A DNA stretch of 39,686 bases, taken from positions 1 to 39,686 of the forward strand of contig PLZV01000033.1 of assembly GCA_003152315.1 (NCBI GenBank). Reading direction: 5' to 3'. This stretch comes from Verrucomicrobiota bacterium. Its GTDB lineage: Bacteria > Verrucomicrobiota > Verrucomicrobiia > Palsa-1439. A program made the translations under genes and the position numbers. Shown here piece by piece: positions 32,897-39,612 of this stretch. Under the pieces are notes generated by a model. It saw only the letters and a list, made by a program, of their open reading frames with translations. It ran no database searches and was not told the DNA's origin. How positions within the stretch are numbered: the first letter of the stretch is position 1; the number at the start of each line of letters is the position of its first letter.

Positions 32897-34231
32897 ATGT
32901 CCGCCATGAATCTCCGTTTGCGAATCGCCACGGTGCTGGCGCTGGTGCTCATGGCTTTCCCAGCGCACGCCCAAATCGCCACCCTGAAAAAACTCACCGC
33001 GCAAGCCAACGACCTTTACCGACAGGCGAAGTATGCCGACGCCGTCCGCGTCGGGCAGGACGCGCTGAAGATCGCCGAGAAGACGTTTGGCCCTTCGCAC
33101 CGCGAAGTGGCCACCGCAATGAGCAACCTCGCGGAGTACCACCGGGCGCAGGGTGATTACCCGGAAGCCGAAACGTTGTTGAAACAGGCGCTGGCCATGG
33201 ACCAGCGGTTGCTGGGCTACGACCATCAGGACGTCGCCGTCGACCTCAACAACCTCGCCCTGCTCTCCGACAACCTGCGCCGCTATGCCGACGCGGAACA
33301 ACTTTACAAGCAGGCGCTCACCATCGACGAGAAGGCCCTCGGCACGAATCACCTCGGCGTGGCGACCGACCTGAACAACCTCGCCGGAGTGTACCGTGCG
33401 GAAGGCAAACTCACCGAAGCCGAGCCGCTGTACCAGCGCGCGCTCGCGATTTGCGAGCAGTCGCCCGTCCAAAATAGTAGTGCCACCGCCACGACGCTCA
33501 ACAATCTCGGCGCGCTGGCCGCCGCCCAGGGCAAGAACGCCGAGGCCGAAAAGTTGCTGACGCGGGCGTTGGACATCTGGCGCAAGACCGTGCGGCCGGA
33601 TCATCCGAGCCTCGCGGCAACCTGGCGCGCGCTCGGTTCCGTGCAGACTTCCTTGCGCGAGTATGCGAAAGCGGAGGCCTCCTACAAGGAAGCGCTCGCC
33701 ATCAGCGAGAAAAGCAGCGGTAAGAAAAATCCGCAATTGGCCAAGGACCTCAGCAACTTCGGTCTCGTGCTTTATCTCGAAAAGAAATACGCCGCCGCGG
33801 AACCGCCGCTCAAACGCGCGCTCGAACGCGACGAGGCGAATTACGGCAAGAAACACCTCACCGTTGCCTCCAGCCTCAACAACCTGGCGGAAGTCTACCG
33901 CAGCCAGGGCAAATTCACGCTGGCCGAGCCGCTCTACCGGCGGGCGCTGCTGATCGATGAGGAACTTCTCGGTCCCGACCACCTCGACGTGGGAACCGAC
34001 CTCAACAATCTCGGCGCGCTGTACTTTTCCGAGGGCCGTGCCGCCGATGCGCTGCCCTTGTTGAAACGGGGGCTCGCCATCAAGGAAGCCGCTCTGGGTG
34101 CCAACAGCCCCCAATTGCTGCAGATTATCGACAATTACACCGTCGTCCTCCACGCGCTGGGCCGGGCCTCGGAAGCCGCGCCACTGGAAGCGCGCGCCAG
34201 GGCGCTTCGTGCGTGGACTGTCACACCATGA
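32897..34231 (+). CDS. Exported TPR (kinesin-light-chain-like) repeat protein
   Basis: This is a 444-aa exported protein with a signal peptide (about 1-25, ending AFPAHA) and about nine 42-residue TPR units of the kinesin-light-chain type. Each has the pattern LNNLAxLYxxxGxxxEAExLxxxALxIxExxLGxxHxxVA. No enzymatic domain is present. Such proteins act as periplasmic scaffolds, with unknown partner here. The frame opens at 32804, but the ATG at 32897 is followed directly by the signal sequence. Its stop overlaps the larB start by ATGA, so it is translationally coupled with the lar gene. That is unusual for larB and may be an assembly of unrelated genes. Confidence 0.8.
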   Translation: MSAMNLRLRIATVLALVLMAFPAHAQIATLKKLTAQANDLYRQAKYADAVRVGQDALKIAEKTFGPSHREVATAMSNLAEYHRAQGDYPEAETLLKQALAMDQRLLGYDHQDVAVDLNNLALLSDNLRRYADAEQLYKQALTIDEKALGTNHLGVATDLNNLAGVYRAEGKLTEAEPLYQRALAICEQSPVQNSSATATTLNNLGALAAAQGKNAEAEKLLTRALDIWRKTVRPDHPSLAATWRALGSVQTSLREYAKAEASYKEALAISEKSSGKKNPQLAKDLSNFGLVLYLEKKYAAAEPPLKRALERDEANYGKKHLTVASSLNNLAEVYRSQGKFTLAEPLYRRALLIDEELLGPDHLDVGTDLNNLGALYFSEGRAADALPLLKRGLAIKEAALGANSPQLLQIIDNYTVVLHALGRASEAAPLEARARALRAWTVTP

Positions 34232-34983
34232 ACGAAGTGAGGCTCAGGAAACTACTCGGCGACGTGCGCACCGGTCGCGTGCCGGCCGAGACCGCGCTCA
34301 AACAGTTGAAGTCCCTCGCGACTCACGATCTCGATTTCGCGCGCGTGGACGGCCATCGCGCCCTCCGCAAAGGTTTCCCCGAGGTAATCTACTGCGAGGG
34401 CAAGACGCCGACGCAGGTCGTGAAGATCGCGCAGGCCATCTTGCGCCACAACGACAACCTGCTCGCCACGCGGTCTTCCAAGGAAACATTTTGCGCCCTG
34501 AAGCGCGCTTTCCCGAAGGCGAAATATCACGAAGCGTCCCGCGCGGTGACCGTCGTCCGCAAACCGCTGCCGAAACGCGGTGGCACGATCGCCGTGCTGT
34601 GCGCGGGCACGACCGATATTCCCGTTGCCGAGGAAGCAGTCGTCACCGCCGACGTCATGGGCAACACGGTGAAGCGATACTACGATGTCGGTGTCGCTGG
34701 CCTCCACCGCTTGCTCGCGCTGAACGAGGAATTGCTCGAAGCCAACGTCTTGATCGTCGTCGCCGGTATGGAAGGCGCCTTGCCCAGCGTCGTCGGCGGC
34801 CTCGTTGACAAACCCGTCATCGCCGTGCCCACTTCCGTCGGCTACGGCGCCAGCTTCGGCGGTCTCGCCGCCCTTCTCGCCATGCTCAACTCCTGCGCCA
34901 GCGGCGTCACCGTAGTGAACATCAACAACGGCTTCGGCGCCGGCTACGCCGCAAGCTTGATGAACCAACTCGCGAATCCCTGA
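34228..34983 (+). CDS. larB: Nickel pincer cofactor biosynthesis protein LarB
   Basis: This is a 251-aa enzyme. LarB carboxylates nicotinic acid adenine dinucleotide and hydrolyses the phosphoanhydride, the first step to the nickel-pincer nucleotide cofactor of lactate racemase and related enzymes. The N-terminal domain contains FARVDGHRALRKGFPEVIYCEGKTPTQ (about 36-62). The C-terminal PurE-like domain has AGTTDIPVAEEA (about 130-141), VAGMEGALPSVVGGL (about 182-196) and the GVTVVNINNGFGAGYAASLMNQL terminus. The ATG at 34228 overlaps the TPR stop. The last 70 nt are repeated in diverged form at 35643-35728. larE is not in the window. larC lies 1.7 kb downstream, separated by inserted DNA. Confidence 0.95.
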   Translation: MNEVRLRKLLGDVRTGRVPAETALKQLKSLATHDLDFARVDGHRALRKGFPEVIYCEGKTPTQVVKIAQAILRHNDNLLATRSSKETFCALKRAFPKAKYHEASRAVTVVRKPLPKRGGTIAVLCAGTTDIPVAEEAVVTADVMGNTVKRYYDVGVAGLHRLLALNEELLEANVLIVVAGMEGALPSVVGGLVDKPVIAVPTSVGYGASFGGLAALLAMLNSCASGVTVVNINNGFGAGYAASLMNQLANP

Positions 34984-34984
34984 G

Positions 34985-35012
34985 TTGACATGGGTATAAC
35001 TTCGGTTATACT
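34985..35012 (+). promoter_or_regulatory. Sigma70-type promoter of the mazEF module
   Basis: A consensus TTGACA (34985-34990) and TATACT (35007-35012) are separated by 16 bp. They lie two bases after the larB stop. The predicted start of transcription is within 2-5 nt of the antitoxin ATG at 35022, so the message should be nearly leaderless. No ribosome-binding site is visible in TATTGTTGCT before the ATG. Confidence 0.75.
34994..35011. promoter_or_regulatory. Palindromic operator over the mazEF -10 box
   Basis: GTATAAC, TTCG, GTTATAC: a perfect 7-bp inverted repeat with a 4-bp centre that overlaps the -10 element. This is the expected place and form for binding of an autorepressing ribbon-helix-helix antitoxin (inference). 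Transcription from this promoter would therefore fall when antitoxin or complex is abundant. Confidence 0.7.
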
Positions 35013-35021
35013 ATTGTTGCT

Positions 35022-35258
35022 ATGAAAACTGCCATTTCTATTCCCGACAAGGTATTCGATTCAGCGGATCTGCTGGCCAGAAAATTGAAGATCTCCCGCA
35101 GCCAATTGTATGCAAAAGCGGTCGAGGAGTTCGTCACCGAACATGCGCGTACAGGCGTGCGCGAGAATCTTGATCAAGTATATGCCGCCGAATCCTCCAC
35201 GATGGACCCGGCGCTGGCGCGCGCTCAAGCCACCGCCATCACCCGTGAGGATTGGTGA
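35022..35258 (+). CDS. mazE: Ribbon-helix-helix antitoxin (MazE-like)
   Basis: This is a 78-aa protein. Its N terminus KTAISIPDKVFDSADLLARKLKISRSQLYAKAVEEFV forms a strand-helix-helix pattern typical of RHH (CopG/ParD/MetJ-like) DNA-binding antitoxins. The C-terminal 35 residues are charged and likely disordered (ENLDQVYAAESSTMDPALARA), fitting a toxin-binding tail. It precedes a MazF-type toxin gene with a TGATG overlap. The RHH fold, rather than the E. coli MazE swapped-hairpin fold, places it with mycobacterial-type MazE partners. The gene has no leader and probably a leaderless message. Confidence 0.85.
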   Translation: MKTAISIPDKVFDSADLLARKLKISRSQLYAKAVEEFVTEHARTGVRENLDQVYAAESSTMDPALARAQATAITREDW

Positions 35259-35596
35259 TGCAGCGTGGCGAGATTTGGTGGGCGAACCTTCCAACGCCGC
35301 GCCGCTCCGAACCCGGTTACCTTCGCCCGGTCCTGATCATCCAGCAGGATGACTTCAACCGCAGCCGCATCGCCACGGTGATCGCGGCCGTCTTGACTTC
35401 CAACCTTCGCCTGCAAGCGGCTCCCGGCAATGTACTGTTGCGCTCGCGTGATTCAGGGTTGCCGAAGGACTCGGTGGTGAATGTTTCGCAATTGGCTACA
35501 TTCGACAAGTCGATCCTCACCGAGCGCGTGGCTGCCGTACCCACGACAAAATTGAAACAGATCGAGAATGGCATACGGCTGGTTTTGGGATTATGA
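35258..35596 (+). CDS. mazF: MazF/PemK-family endoribonuclease toxin
   Basis: This is a 112-aa toxin. The N-terminal MQRGEIWWANLPTPRRSEPGYLRPVLIIQQD has the family pattern GEIWWxxL...G.RPVLIIQ, with the catalytic Arg in RPVLI. Later come TVIAAVLTSN (Thr near 46), NVLLRSRDSGLPKDSVVNVSQLATFDKSIL and the C-terminal helix KLKQIENGIRLVLGL. MazF toxins cleave mRNA at short sequences, and the specificity here is unknown. The ATG at 35258 shares its base with the antitoxin stop. The open frame from 35252 (TTG) is less likely. The pair sits between larB and a relict larB segment. Confidence 0.9.
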   Translation: MQRGEIWWANLPTPRRSEPGYLRPVLIIQQDDFNRSRIATVIAAVLTSNLRLQAAPGNVLLRSRDSGLPKDSVVNVSQLATFDKSILTERVAAVPTTKLKQIENGIRLVLGL

Positions 35597-35642
35597 ACGA
35601 GCCGACGAACATGTCCCGCGTTGGTCTCGAATGTTTTCAAAA

Positions 35643-35728
35643 CCAGCAGTGTCACCGTCGTCAACATCAACAACGGCTTCGGCGCCGGCTACGCCGCAAG
35701 CTTGATGAACCAGTTGGGCCGTCCATAA
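35643..35728 (+). pseudogene. larB: Relict 3' end of a second larB
   Basis: The segment reads in frame as TSSVTVVNINNGFGAGYAASLMNQLGRP followed by TAA. It aligns with the C terminus of the intact larB (34898-34983) with changes mostly at silent or terminal positions. The two ends differ (NQLANP against NQLGRP), so this is not a fresh copy of the intact gene but the tail of a diverged larB. Its stop overlaps the start of the next ORF (TAATG), suggesting it once led a coupled operon. Confidence 0.75.
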
Positions 35729-36120
35729 TGAGCATTATGATCATCGGTACACTAATCGGCTTCGTGATGGTCGTGGCGTACGCGTTGATTCTAATAAAGG
35801 CCCATTGGAGTGTCAGGATTGTCGTTTCTGCGTTGTTGATTATTGGATCAATCAGGTTAACCGTTCTGTGGACGGCGACGAGAGAGCGAAACACCATCTG
35901 GAACAGGTCTGGACGCCCTCTTGGGATTATTTTCACCTATGCTCAACAAAACTATCTCAGGCGAGGACGCACGAACGAGGTTGACTCGATGCTCAGCAGA
36001 TTGAATGAAGGCGACCTCCTGTCCGGAACATTCTTCGGCCGGACTAACTACCCAGTCGACTACGATGATCTATTTAAGCCGTTGAACACAACGAATTCTG
36101 CAAGCCGAGGTCGGCAGTGA
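35728..36120 (+). CDS. Small membrane protein of unknown function
   Basis: This is a 130-aa protein with two N-terminal hydrophobic helices (about 3-22, MIIGTLIGFVMVVAYALILI, and about 30-52) and a soluble C-terminal half (about 55-130) rich in Arg, Asn and Tyr. It is more AT-rich than most of the window. It is not recognised as any family. The ATG at 35728 overlaps the TAA of the relict larB tail, and its stop overlaps a GTG that begins a relict larC. It therefore seems to have been inserted in, or always part of, an ancestral larB-ORF-larC order. Its function is unknown. Confidence 0.55.
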   Translation: MSIMIIGTLIGFVMVVAYALILIKAHWSVRIVVSALLIIGSIRLTVLWTATRERNTIWNRSGRPLGIIFTYAQQNYLRRGRTNEVDSMLSRLNEGDLLSGTFFGRTNYPVDYDDLFKPLNTTNSASRGRQ

Positions 36121-36167
36121 AACTCCTCTACCTCGATTATTTTGCGGGCATCAGCGGTGATGTGCAT
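36117..36167 (+). pseudogene. larC: Relict 5' end of a second larC
   Basis: From GTG at 36117 the frame reads VKLLYLDYFAGISGDV, which matches MKLLYLDCFAGISGDM at the start of the intact larC (36660). Differences are mainly third-base plus Cys to Tyr. After about 36164 homology stops abruptly and dispersed-repeat DNA begins. GTGA overlap with the upstream ORF indicates earlier translational coupling. Confidence 0.75.
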
Positions 36168-36177
36168 CCGCGCATTC

Positions 36178-36249
36178 TTGGTAGGGCGCGACCGCTGGGC
36201 GCGCCGCATTTGTAGGAAGACGGACGGCCCGGCGGTCCGTCCCTACCAA
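36178..36249. repeat. Dispersed palindromic repeat with TTGGTAGGG/CCCTACCAA ends
   Basis: A 72-nt element with exact 9-bp terminal inverted repeats TTGGTAGGG and CCCTACCAA. Internal GCGCGACCGCTGGGCGCGCC-type and GGACGGCCCGGCGGTCCGTCC-type palindromes are present. It follows the break in the larC relict. The CCCTACCAA end recurs at about 17577. Confidence 0.65.
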
Positions 36250-36295
36250 CTGCTCCGAGTTTGACCCACTAAAGGATTTCGACTAGGCTCCCACC

Positions 36296-36547
36296 ATGAA
36301 GAAGGCTACGAAAGCGCAGGCCAAGGTGCGACTTGGGACATCGAGGGATGCCACTCTGCGCATGAGCGATGCGGCGGCGGACTATCTCGCCCGTGAAGCG
36401 CGTCTGGAATTGGAGGCCGGACTCGCCCAGGTGCATGAGTCACACAAAGCACTCTTGGACGCACGGCAGAACGCGGTTGCCGAGGGTCGCGAGAAGATTC
36501 TTAATTGGGATGCCGCGAAGCGCTCTTTGCGCGTGACGCGCCGATGA
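36296..36547 (+). CDS. Small orphan protein, possibly an antitoxin
   Basis: This is an 83-aa, very basic, helical protein. Its N-terminal part (MKKATKAQAKVRLGTSRDATLRMSDAAADYLAREA) suggests an RHH-like or similar DNA-binding start. The C-terminal EGREKILNWDAAKRSLRV resembles ends of several addiction-module antitoxins. No toxin gene follows; repeat DNA and larC do. The ATG at 36296 lacks a strong ribosome-binding site. It is either an orphan antitoxin or an unrelated small gene. Confidence 0.4.
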   Translation: MKKATKAQAKVRLGTSRDATLRMSDAAADYLAREARLELEAGLAQVHESHKALLDARQNAVAEGREKILNWDAAKRSLRVTRR

Positions 36548-36565
36548 ACGCGCTTGCCTGCCCTG

Positions 36566-36651
36566 TTGTCATTCTGAGCGCAGCGAAGAATCTCAGTCTT
36601 TCTAATCCGGAGAAAACGACAGAGACCCTTCGACAAGCTCAGGGTGACAGA
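36566..36651. repeat. GTCATTCTGAGCG...CAGGGTGACAG intergenic repeat
   Basis: It contains TGTCATTCTGAGCGCAGCGAAG at the left and ACCCTTCGACAAGCTCAGGGTGACAG at the right. The two motifs belong to a well-known interspersed element seen between genes in many bacterial phyla. It sits immediately upstream of larC, so it lies in the larC 5' region and may form mRNA structure there. Confidence 0.65.
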
Positions 36652-36659
36652 CGAAAGTT

Positions 36660-37880
36660 ATGAAACTCCTCTACCTCGATTGTTTTGCGGGCATTAGCGG
36701 CGATATGTTTTTGGGCGCGTTGCTTGACCTGGGCGTGTCGGAAGACGCGTTGCGGGCCGAGTTGGAGAAACTTCACCTCCCGGGTTACCGAATCTCGTCG
36801 CGTCGCGTGACCAAGCAGAACATCTCGGCGACCAAGTTTGATATTGTGGTGATCGAGGATGCGGCGGTTCGCTCGCCTTCGCCAATGCTGCATGCGGTAA
36901 TCCATGAGCATCGCGGTTACGCGGAGATTGCGGCGATGATTGAGAAAAGCGGCCTGACGCAAGGCGTCAAGGACCGCGCGCTACACGTGTTCCGCCGTAT
37001 CGGTGAAGCGGAAGCGAAGATCCACGGGATTCCGCTGGAGAAGATTCACTTCCATGAGATCGGCGCGGTGGATTCCATCGTGGACATCGTGGGCGTCTGT
37101 ATCGCGCTCGAATCGCTCGGCGTGGACGAGATCCACGCGTCACCACCGCGACTCGGTTCGGGTTTCGTGGAAACAGCACACGGACGCTTCCCCGTTCCCG
37201 CGCCCGCGACGCTGGAGTTGCTGAAAGGCATTTCCGTCCAGCCGTCAAATGAGGCCTTCGAACTGGTCACGCCCACGGGCGCGGCGTTGCTGGCGGAGTT
37301 CTGCACCCGGTTCGGCCCGCTGCCCGCGATGAGTCTCGAGAAGATTGGCTACGGTGCGGGAACACGCGATCTCGAGAAAACACCCAACGTGCTCCGCGCG
37401 GTTTTGGGGGAAGCCAGTGCCGCGGCGAGCACGGCGGAAGAAGCGGACGCGATCGCGATCATCGAAACGAACATCGATGATATGAATCCGCAGTTGTTCG
37501 GCGACGTGATGGAACGGTTGCTCGCGGCGGGCGCCCTGGACGTTTTTCTGACGCCGGTGCAAATGAAGAAAAACCGTCCCGGCACCTTGTTGACCATTCT
37601 CTGCGAGCGTAACGCCGTGGACAGCCTGGCGGAGTTGGTCTTGACGCACACGACAAGCTTCGGTGTGCGCGTACATGAAGCGCAGCGGCGCAAGCTGGCC
37701 CGCGACATCGTCAAGGTGAAGACCCGCTTCGGCGAGATTGAGGTGAAAATCGGGCGACTTCGTGGCAAAATCGTCTCGCGGTCGCCGGAATTTGAATCGT
37801 GCAAACAGGCAGCGGCCAAGTTTAATGTGAGCGTGAAGGAAGTCTGCGACGAAGCAGTTCGCTGTAGCGGCGCTCTATGA
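36660..37880 (+). CDS. larC: Nickel insertion protein LarC
   Basis: This is a 406-aa nickel insertase that places Ni into the pincer nucleotide in a CTP-dependent step. It shows MKLLYLDCFAGISGDMFLGALLDLG at the start and HFHEIGAVDSIVDIVG near 135-150. ELVTPTGAALLAEF follows, then the C-terminal domain with ETNIDDMNPQLFGDVMERLLAAGALDVFLTPVQMKKNRPG. The gene is a single frame of full length, so no programmed frameshift between larC1 and larC2 (known in Lactobacillus) is needed. The last five codons (CSGAL) and stop are made by the start of a dispersed repeat at 37863. The upstream 100 nt are repeat DNA, so its transcription source is unclear. Confidence 0.95.
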   Translation: MKLLYLDCFAGISGDMFLGALLDLGVSEDALRAELEKLHLPGYRISSRRVTKQNISATKFDIVVIEDAAVRSPSPMLHAVIHEHRGYAEIAAMIEKSGLTQGVKDRALHVFRRIGEAEAKIHGIPLEKIHFHEIGAVDSIVDIVGVCIALESLGVDEIHASPPRLGSGFVETAHGRFPVPAPATLELLKGISVQPSNEAFELVTPTGAALLAEFCTRFGPLPAMSLEKIGYGAGTRDLEKTPNVLRAVLGEASAAASTAEEADAIAIIETNIDDMNPQLFGDVMERLLAAGALDVFLTPVQMKKNRPGTLLTILCERNAVDSLAELVLTHTTSFGVRVHEAQRRKLARDIVKVKTRFGEIEVKIGRLRGKIVSRSPEFESCKQAAAKFNVSVKEVCDEAVRCSGAL

Positions 37881-37932
37881 GCGCCGAGGAATTTGCGGCG
37901 GGCGACAACGGCGGTCACAGACCGCCGCTACA
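37863..37932. repeat. TGTAGCGGCG...CGCCGCTACA dispersed repeat at the larC 3' end
   Basis: A 70-nt element with exact 10-bp terminal inverted repeats TGTAGCGGCG (37863-37872) and CGCCGCTACA (37923-37932). An internal CGGCGCTC/GAGCGCCG hairpin is present. It contributes the end of larC, including its stop, and ends 18 nt before the Trm112-like start. Confidence 0.7.
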
Positions 37933-37950
37933 ACCAGCGGAGGAGATAGC

Positions 37951-38124
37951 ATGATCGACAAAGAGTTGCTCGAAATACTGGCCTGCCCCAAATGCAAGGC
38001 CAACGTGAAACTCGAAGGCGAGAAAATCATCTGCACCAACCCCCAGTGCGGCCTGCGTTACCCGATCCGCGACGGCATCCCCGTGATGCTGATCGACGAG
38101 GCCGAGAAACCACCGGACAAATGA
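37951..38124 (+). CDS. Trm112/YcaR-like small zinc-ribbon protein
   Basis: This is a 57-aa protein. MIDKELLEILACPKCKANVKLEGEKIICTNPQCGLRYPIRDGIPVMLIDEA matches the Trm112/UPF0434 family. It has a CxxC pair at Cys12/Cys15, a C-terminal pair (Cys28, Cys33), and the family ending YPIRDGIPVML. Such proteins support methyltransferases or lie beside glycosyltransferases and lipid A genes. The gene is too short for many gene finders. A GGAGGAGAT ribosome-binding site precedes its ATG. Its stop overlaps the next gene's start by ATGA, so it is coupled to a GT2 enzyme. Confidence 0.9.
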   Translation: MIDKELLEILACPKCKANVKLEGEKIICTNPQCGLRYPIRDGIPVMLIDEAEKPPDK

Positions 38125-38858
38125 GCGAACCGACGCTCTCCGTGATCGTTCCCGCGTGGAACGAGGAGAAATACGTCGGTCGCGCCATCGATTCCCTGCG
38201 GCACGCCATGCAGGTGTACGGGCGCAAGCGGGGTTGTTCGGCCGAGATCATCGTGGTCGATAATAATAGCCAGGATCGCACGGGGGACGTTGCGCGCGAG
38301 CATGGCGCGAAGGTGGTCCTGGAACCGATTAACAACATCGGCAAGGCTCGCAATGCGGGCGTGAAGGTCGCGCGCGGCAAGTACATTGCGTTCTGCGACG
38401 CCGACAACCAGGTCACCGAAAATCTGCTGGTCCTGATTCACGACCACCTCGAAGACCCGAAAATCGCCGGGGGTGGCACGTGGATCGAGCCCGAGCGCCG
38501 CGACTTCAAGATCAGTTTTTTCTACTTCCTCTGGGGCATCTATGTTCGCGGCAGCGGTGTCGGCGTGGGTATGATGCATTGCCGCAAGGCGGATTTTGAC
38601 TCGTTCGGTGGGTTCGACGAGACCATCTACGCCGCCGAGGACGTACAACTCGCCTATGACCTCAAGAAAATCGGCTCACCGCGTGGACAAAAGTTCCAGC
38701 TGATCAAGAAAGGCTGGATCATCACCTCCACGCGCAAAATCGACCAGACACCGCTGTTCACCATGATCGCCAAGCTGGTCGGGTTCACGTTCGGCCTGCA
38801 GAAGAAAATTCGCAGCAAAGAGTATTGCGAACACTGGTACGACAAGGCCGCGCGTTAA
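38121..38858 (+). CDS. GT2 family glycosyltransferase
   Basis: This is a 245-aa inverting glycosyltransferase of family GT2. Nucleotide-sugar-binding LSVIVPAWNEEKYVGRAIDSL is at the N terminus (about 6-26). EIIVVDNNSQDRTGDVA comes next (about 45-61), then AFCDADNQV (the DxD-like motif, near 91-99) and the acceptor region GGFDETIYAAEDVQLAYDL (the E-D motif). No transmembrane helix is seen except a modest hydrophobic patch near 130-150. The sugar and acceptor are unknown. It starts by overlapping the Trm112-like gene and converges with the PGPGW gene, overlapping it by 4 nt. Confidence 0.9.
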   Translation: MSEPTLSVIVPAWNEEKYVGRAIDSLRHAMQVYGRKRGCSAEIIVVDNNSQDRTGDVAREHGAKVVLEPINNIGKARNAGVKVARGKYIAFCDADNQVTENLLVLIHDHLEDPKIAGGGTWIEPERRDFKISFFYFLWGIYVRGSGVGVGMMHCRKADFDSFGGFDETIYAAEDVQLAYDLKKIGSPRGQKFQLIKKGWIITSTRKIDQTPLFTMIAKLVGFTFGLQKKIRSKEYCEHWYDKAAR

Positions 38859-39112
38859 ACCTTTTTGACCGGCCCGTCTTTTCGAAAGCGCTTCCGCACC
38901 TTGCTCACCACCTTCTCCACCTTACTCTTCAGGTAGGTATTCAGCCGATGCGCCCAAACATAATCCACCGCGAGGATACTCAACCCCAGAAGGATCAGTA
39001 AAAACCCGGGCCCCGGTATCCCGGGAATCATCAGGATCAAGCCGACGATCAACAACAGGATGCCGCTGCTGATCCGCAAGATGCGCTTCGTGTGATGAAT
39101 CAGCCATTTCAT
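38855..39112 (-). CDS. PGPGW-type small transmembrane protein
   Basis: This is an 85-aa protein with two adjacent hydrophobic segments (about 12-34 and 36-53) around the IPGIPGPGFLLILLGLSILA motif. That motif defines the putative transmembrane PGPGW family. The basic tail (about 60-85) is likely cytoplasmic. No biochemical function is known for the family. Its ATG overlaps the Rieske-gene stop (ATGA), so it is co-translated with that gene. Its 3' end overlaps the convergent GT2 gene by four bases. Confidence 0.85.
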   Translation of the reverse strand: MKWLIHHTKRILRISSGILLLIVGLILMIPGIPGPGFLLILLGLSILAVDYVWAHRLNTYLKSKVEKVVSKVRKRFRKDGPVKKV

Positions 39113-39456
39113 TCATCCCAGTCCAGATAGATCACGCCCGCGTCCACCACCAGTGGCAAGCGTTCAAGGGACTTCCCCTGCCCCGGTCCACCGACGCATT
39201 TGCCCGCTTTTGGGTCGTATACCGATCCGTGGGTCTTGCACACAAACAGATTTCCGTCGCCGGTGAAGAAATCGTTGTCGTCCAGGTCCAACGTGATCGG
39301 CAGGTGCACGCACCGGTTTACGAACGCAACCAGCTCACCCCGGAAATTTGCCAGAAATGCCTCCGTCTTCCGTCCGTTCGCGTCGAATATGAACTTTTTC
39401 GTCGCGCCCGGCGGCAGGTCCTCCACGCGCGCCAGTGAAATTCTGTGGCTGCTCAC
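39109..39456 (-). CDS. Rieske-type [2Fe-2S] protein
   Basis: This is a protein of about 115 aa with a single Rieske domain. The two cluster-binding loops are CVHLPI (CxH) and FVCKTHGSVYDPKAGKCVGGPGQ (CxxH), and the spacing between them is normal. There is no oxygenase catalytic domain, so it is probably a small electron carrier, or a ferredoxin subunit. An AAGGTG ribosome-binding site fits a GTG start at 39456. The frame remains open to a TTG at 39492, which would add 12 residues. It is followed on the same strand by the PGPGW gene and is divergent from the superoxide dismutase start. Confidence 0.85.
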   Translation of the reverse strand: MSSHRISLARVEDLPPGATKKFIFDANGRKTEAFLANFRGELVAFVNRCVHLPITLDLDDNDFFTGDGNLFVCKTHGSVYDPKAGKCVGGPGQGKSLERLPLVVDAGVIYLDWDE

Positions 39457-39526
39457 AACGGTCACCTTAGACCGCGCAACCGGCTTTGACAAGCGGGTCT
39501 ACCGTTCGACTTTCTACGGAGGCGGT

Positions 39527-39555
39527 TTGACACGCCCTCTTCCACGCGCTACGAT
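39527..39555 (+). promoter_or_regulatory. Sigma70-type promoter upstream of the sod gene
   Basis: TTGACA at 39527-39532 and TACGAT at 39550-39555 with a 17-bp spacer. This gives a leader of about 50 nt with an AAAGGA ribosome-binding site ahead of the ATG at 39613. Confidence 0.6.
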
Positions 39556-39612
39556 GGAGTGGCGTTGGTTTTTCTCAAGGGTTGAACTGAAATTCACGAA
39601 AGGAATCTGATT

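Noticed and set aside
36660-37880. Programmed ribosomal frameshift in larC
   Set aside because: Some lactobacilli need one, but here the gene is a single uninterrupted frame of full length.
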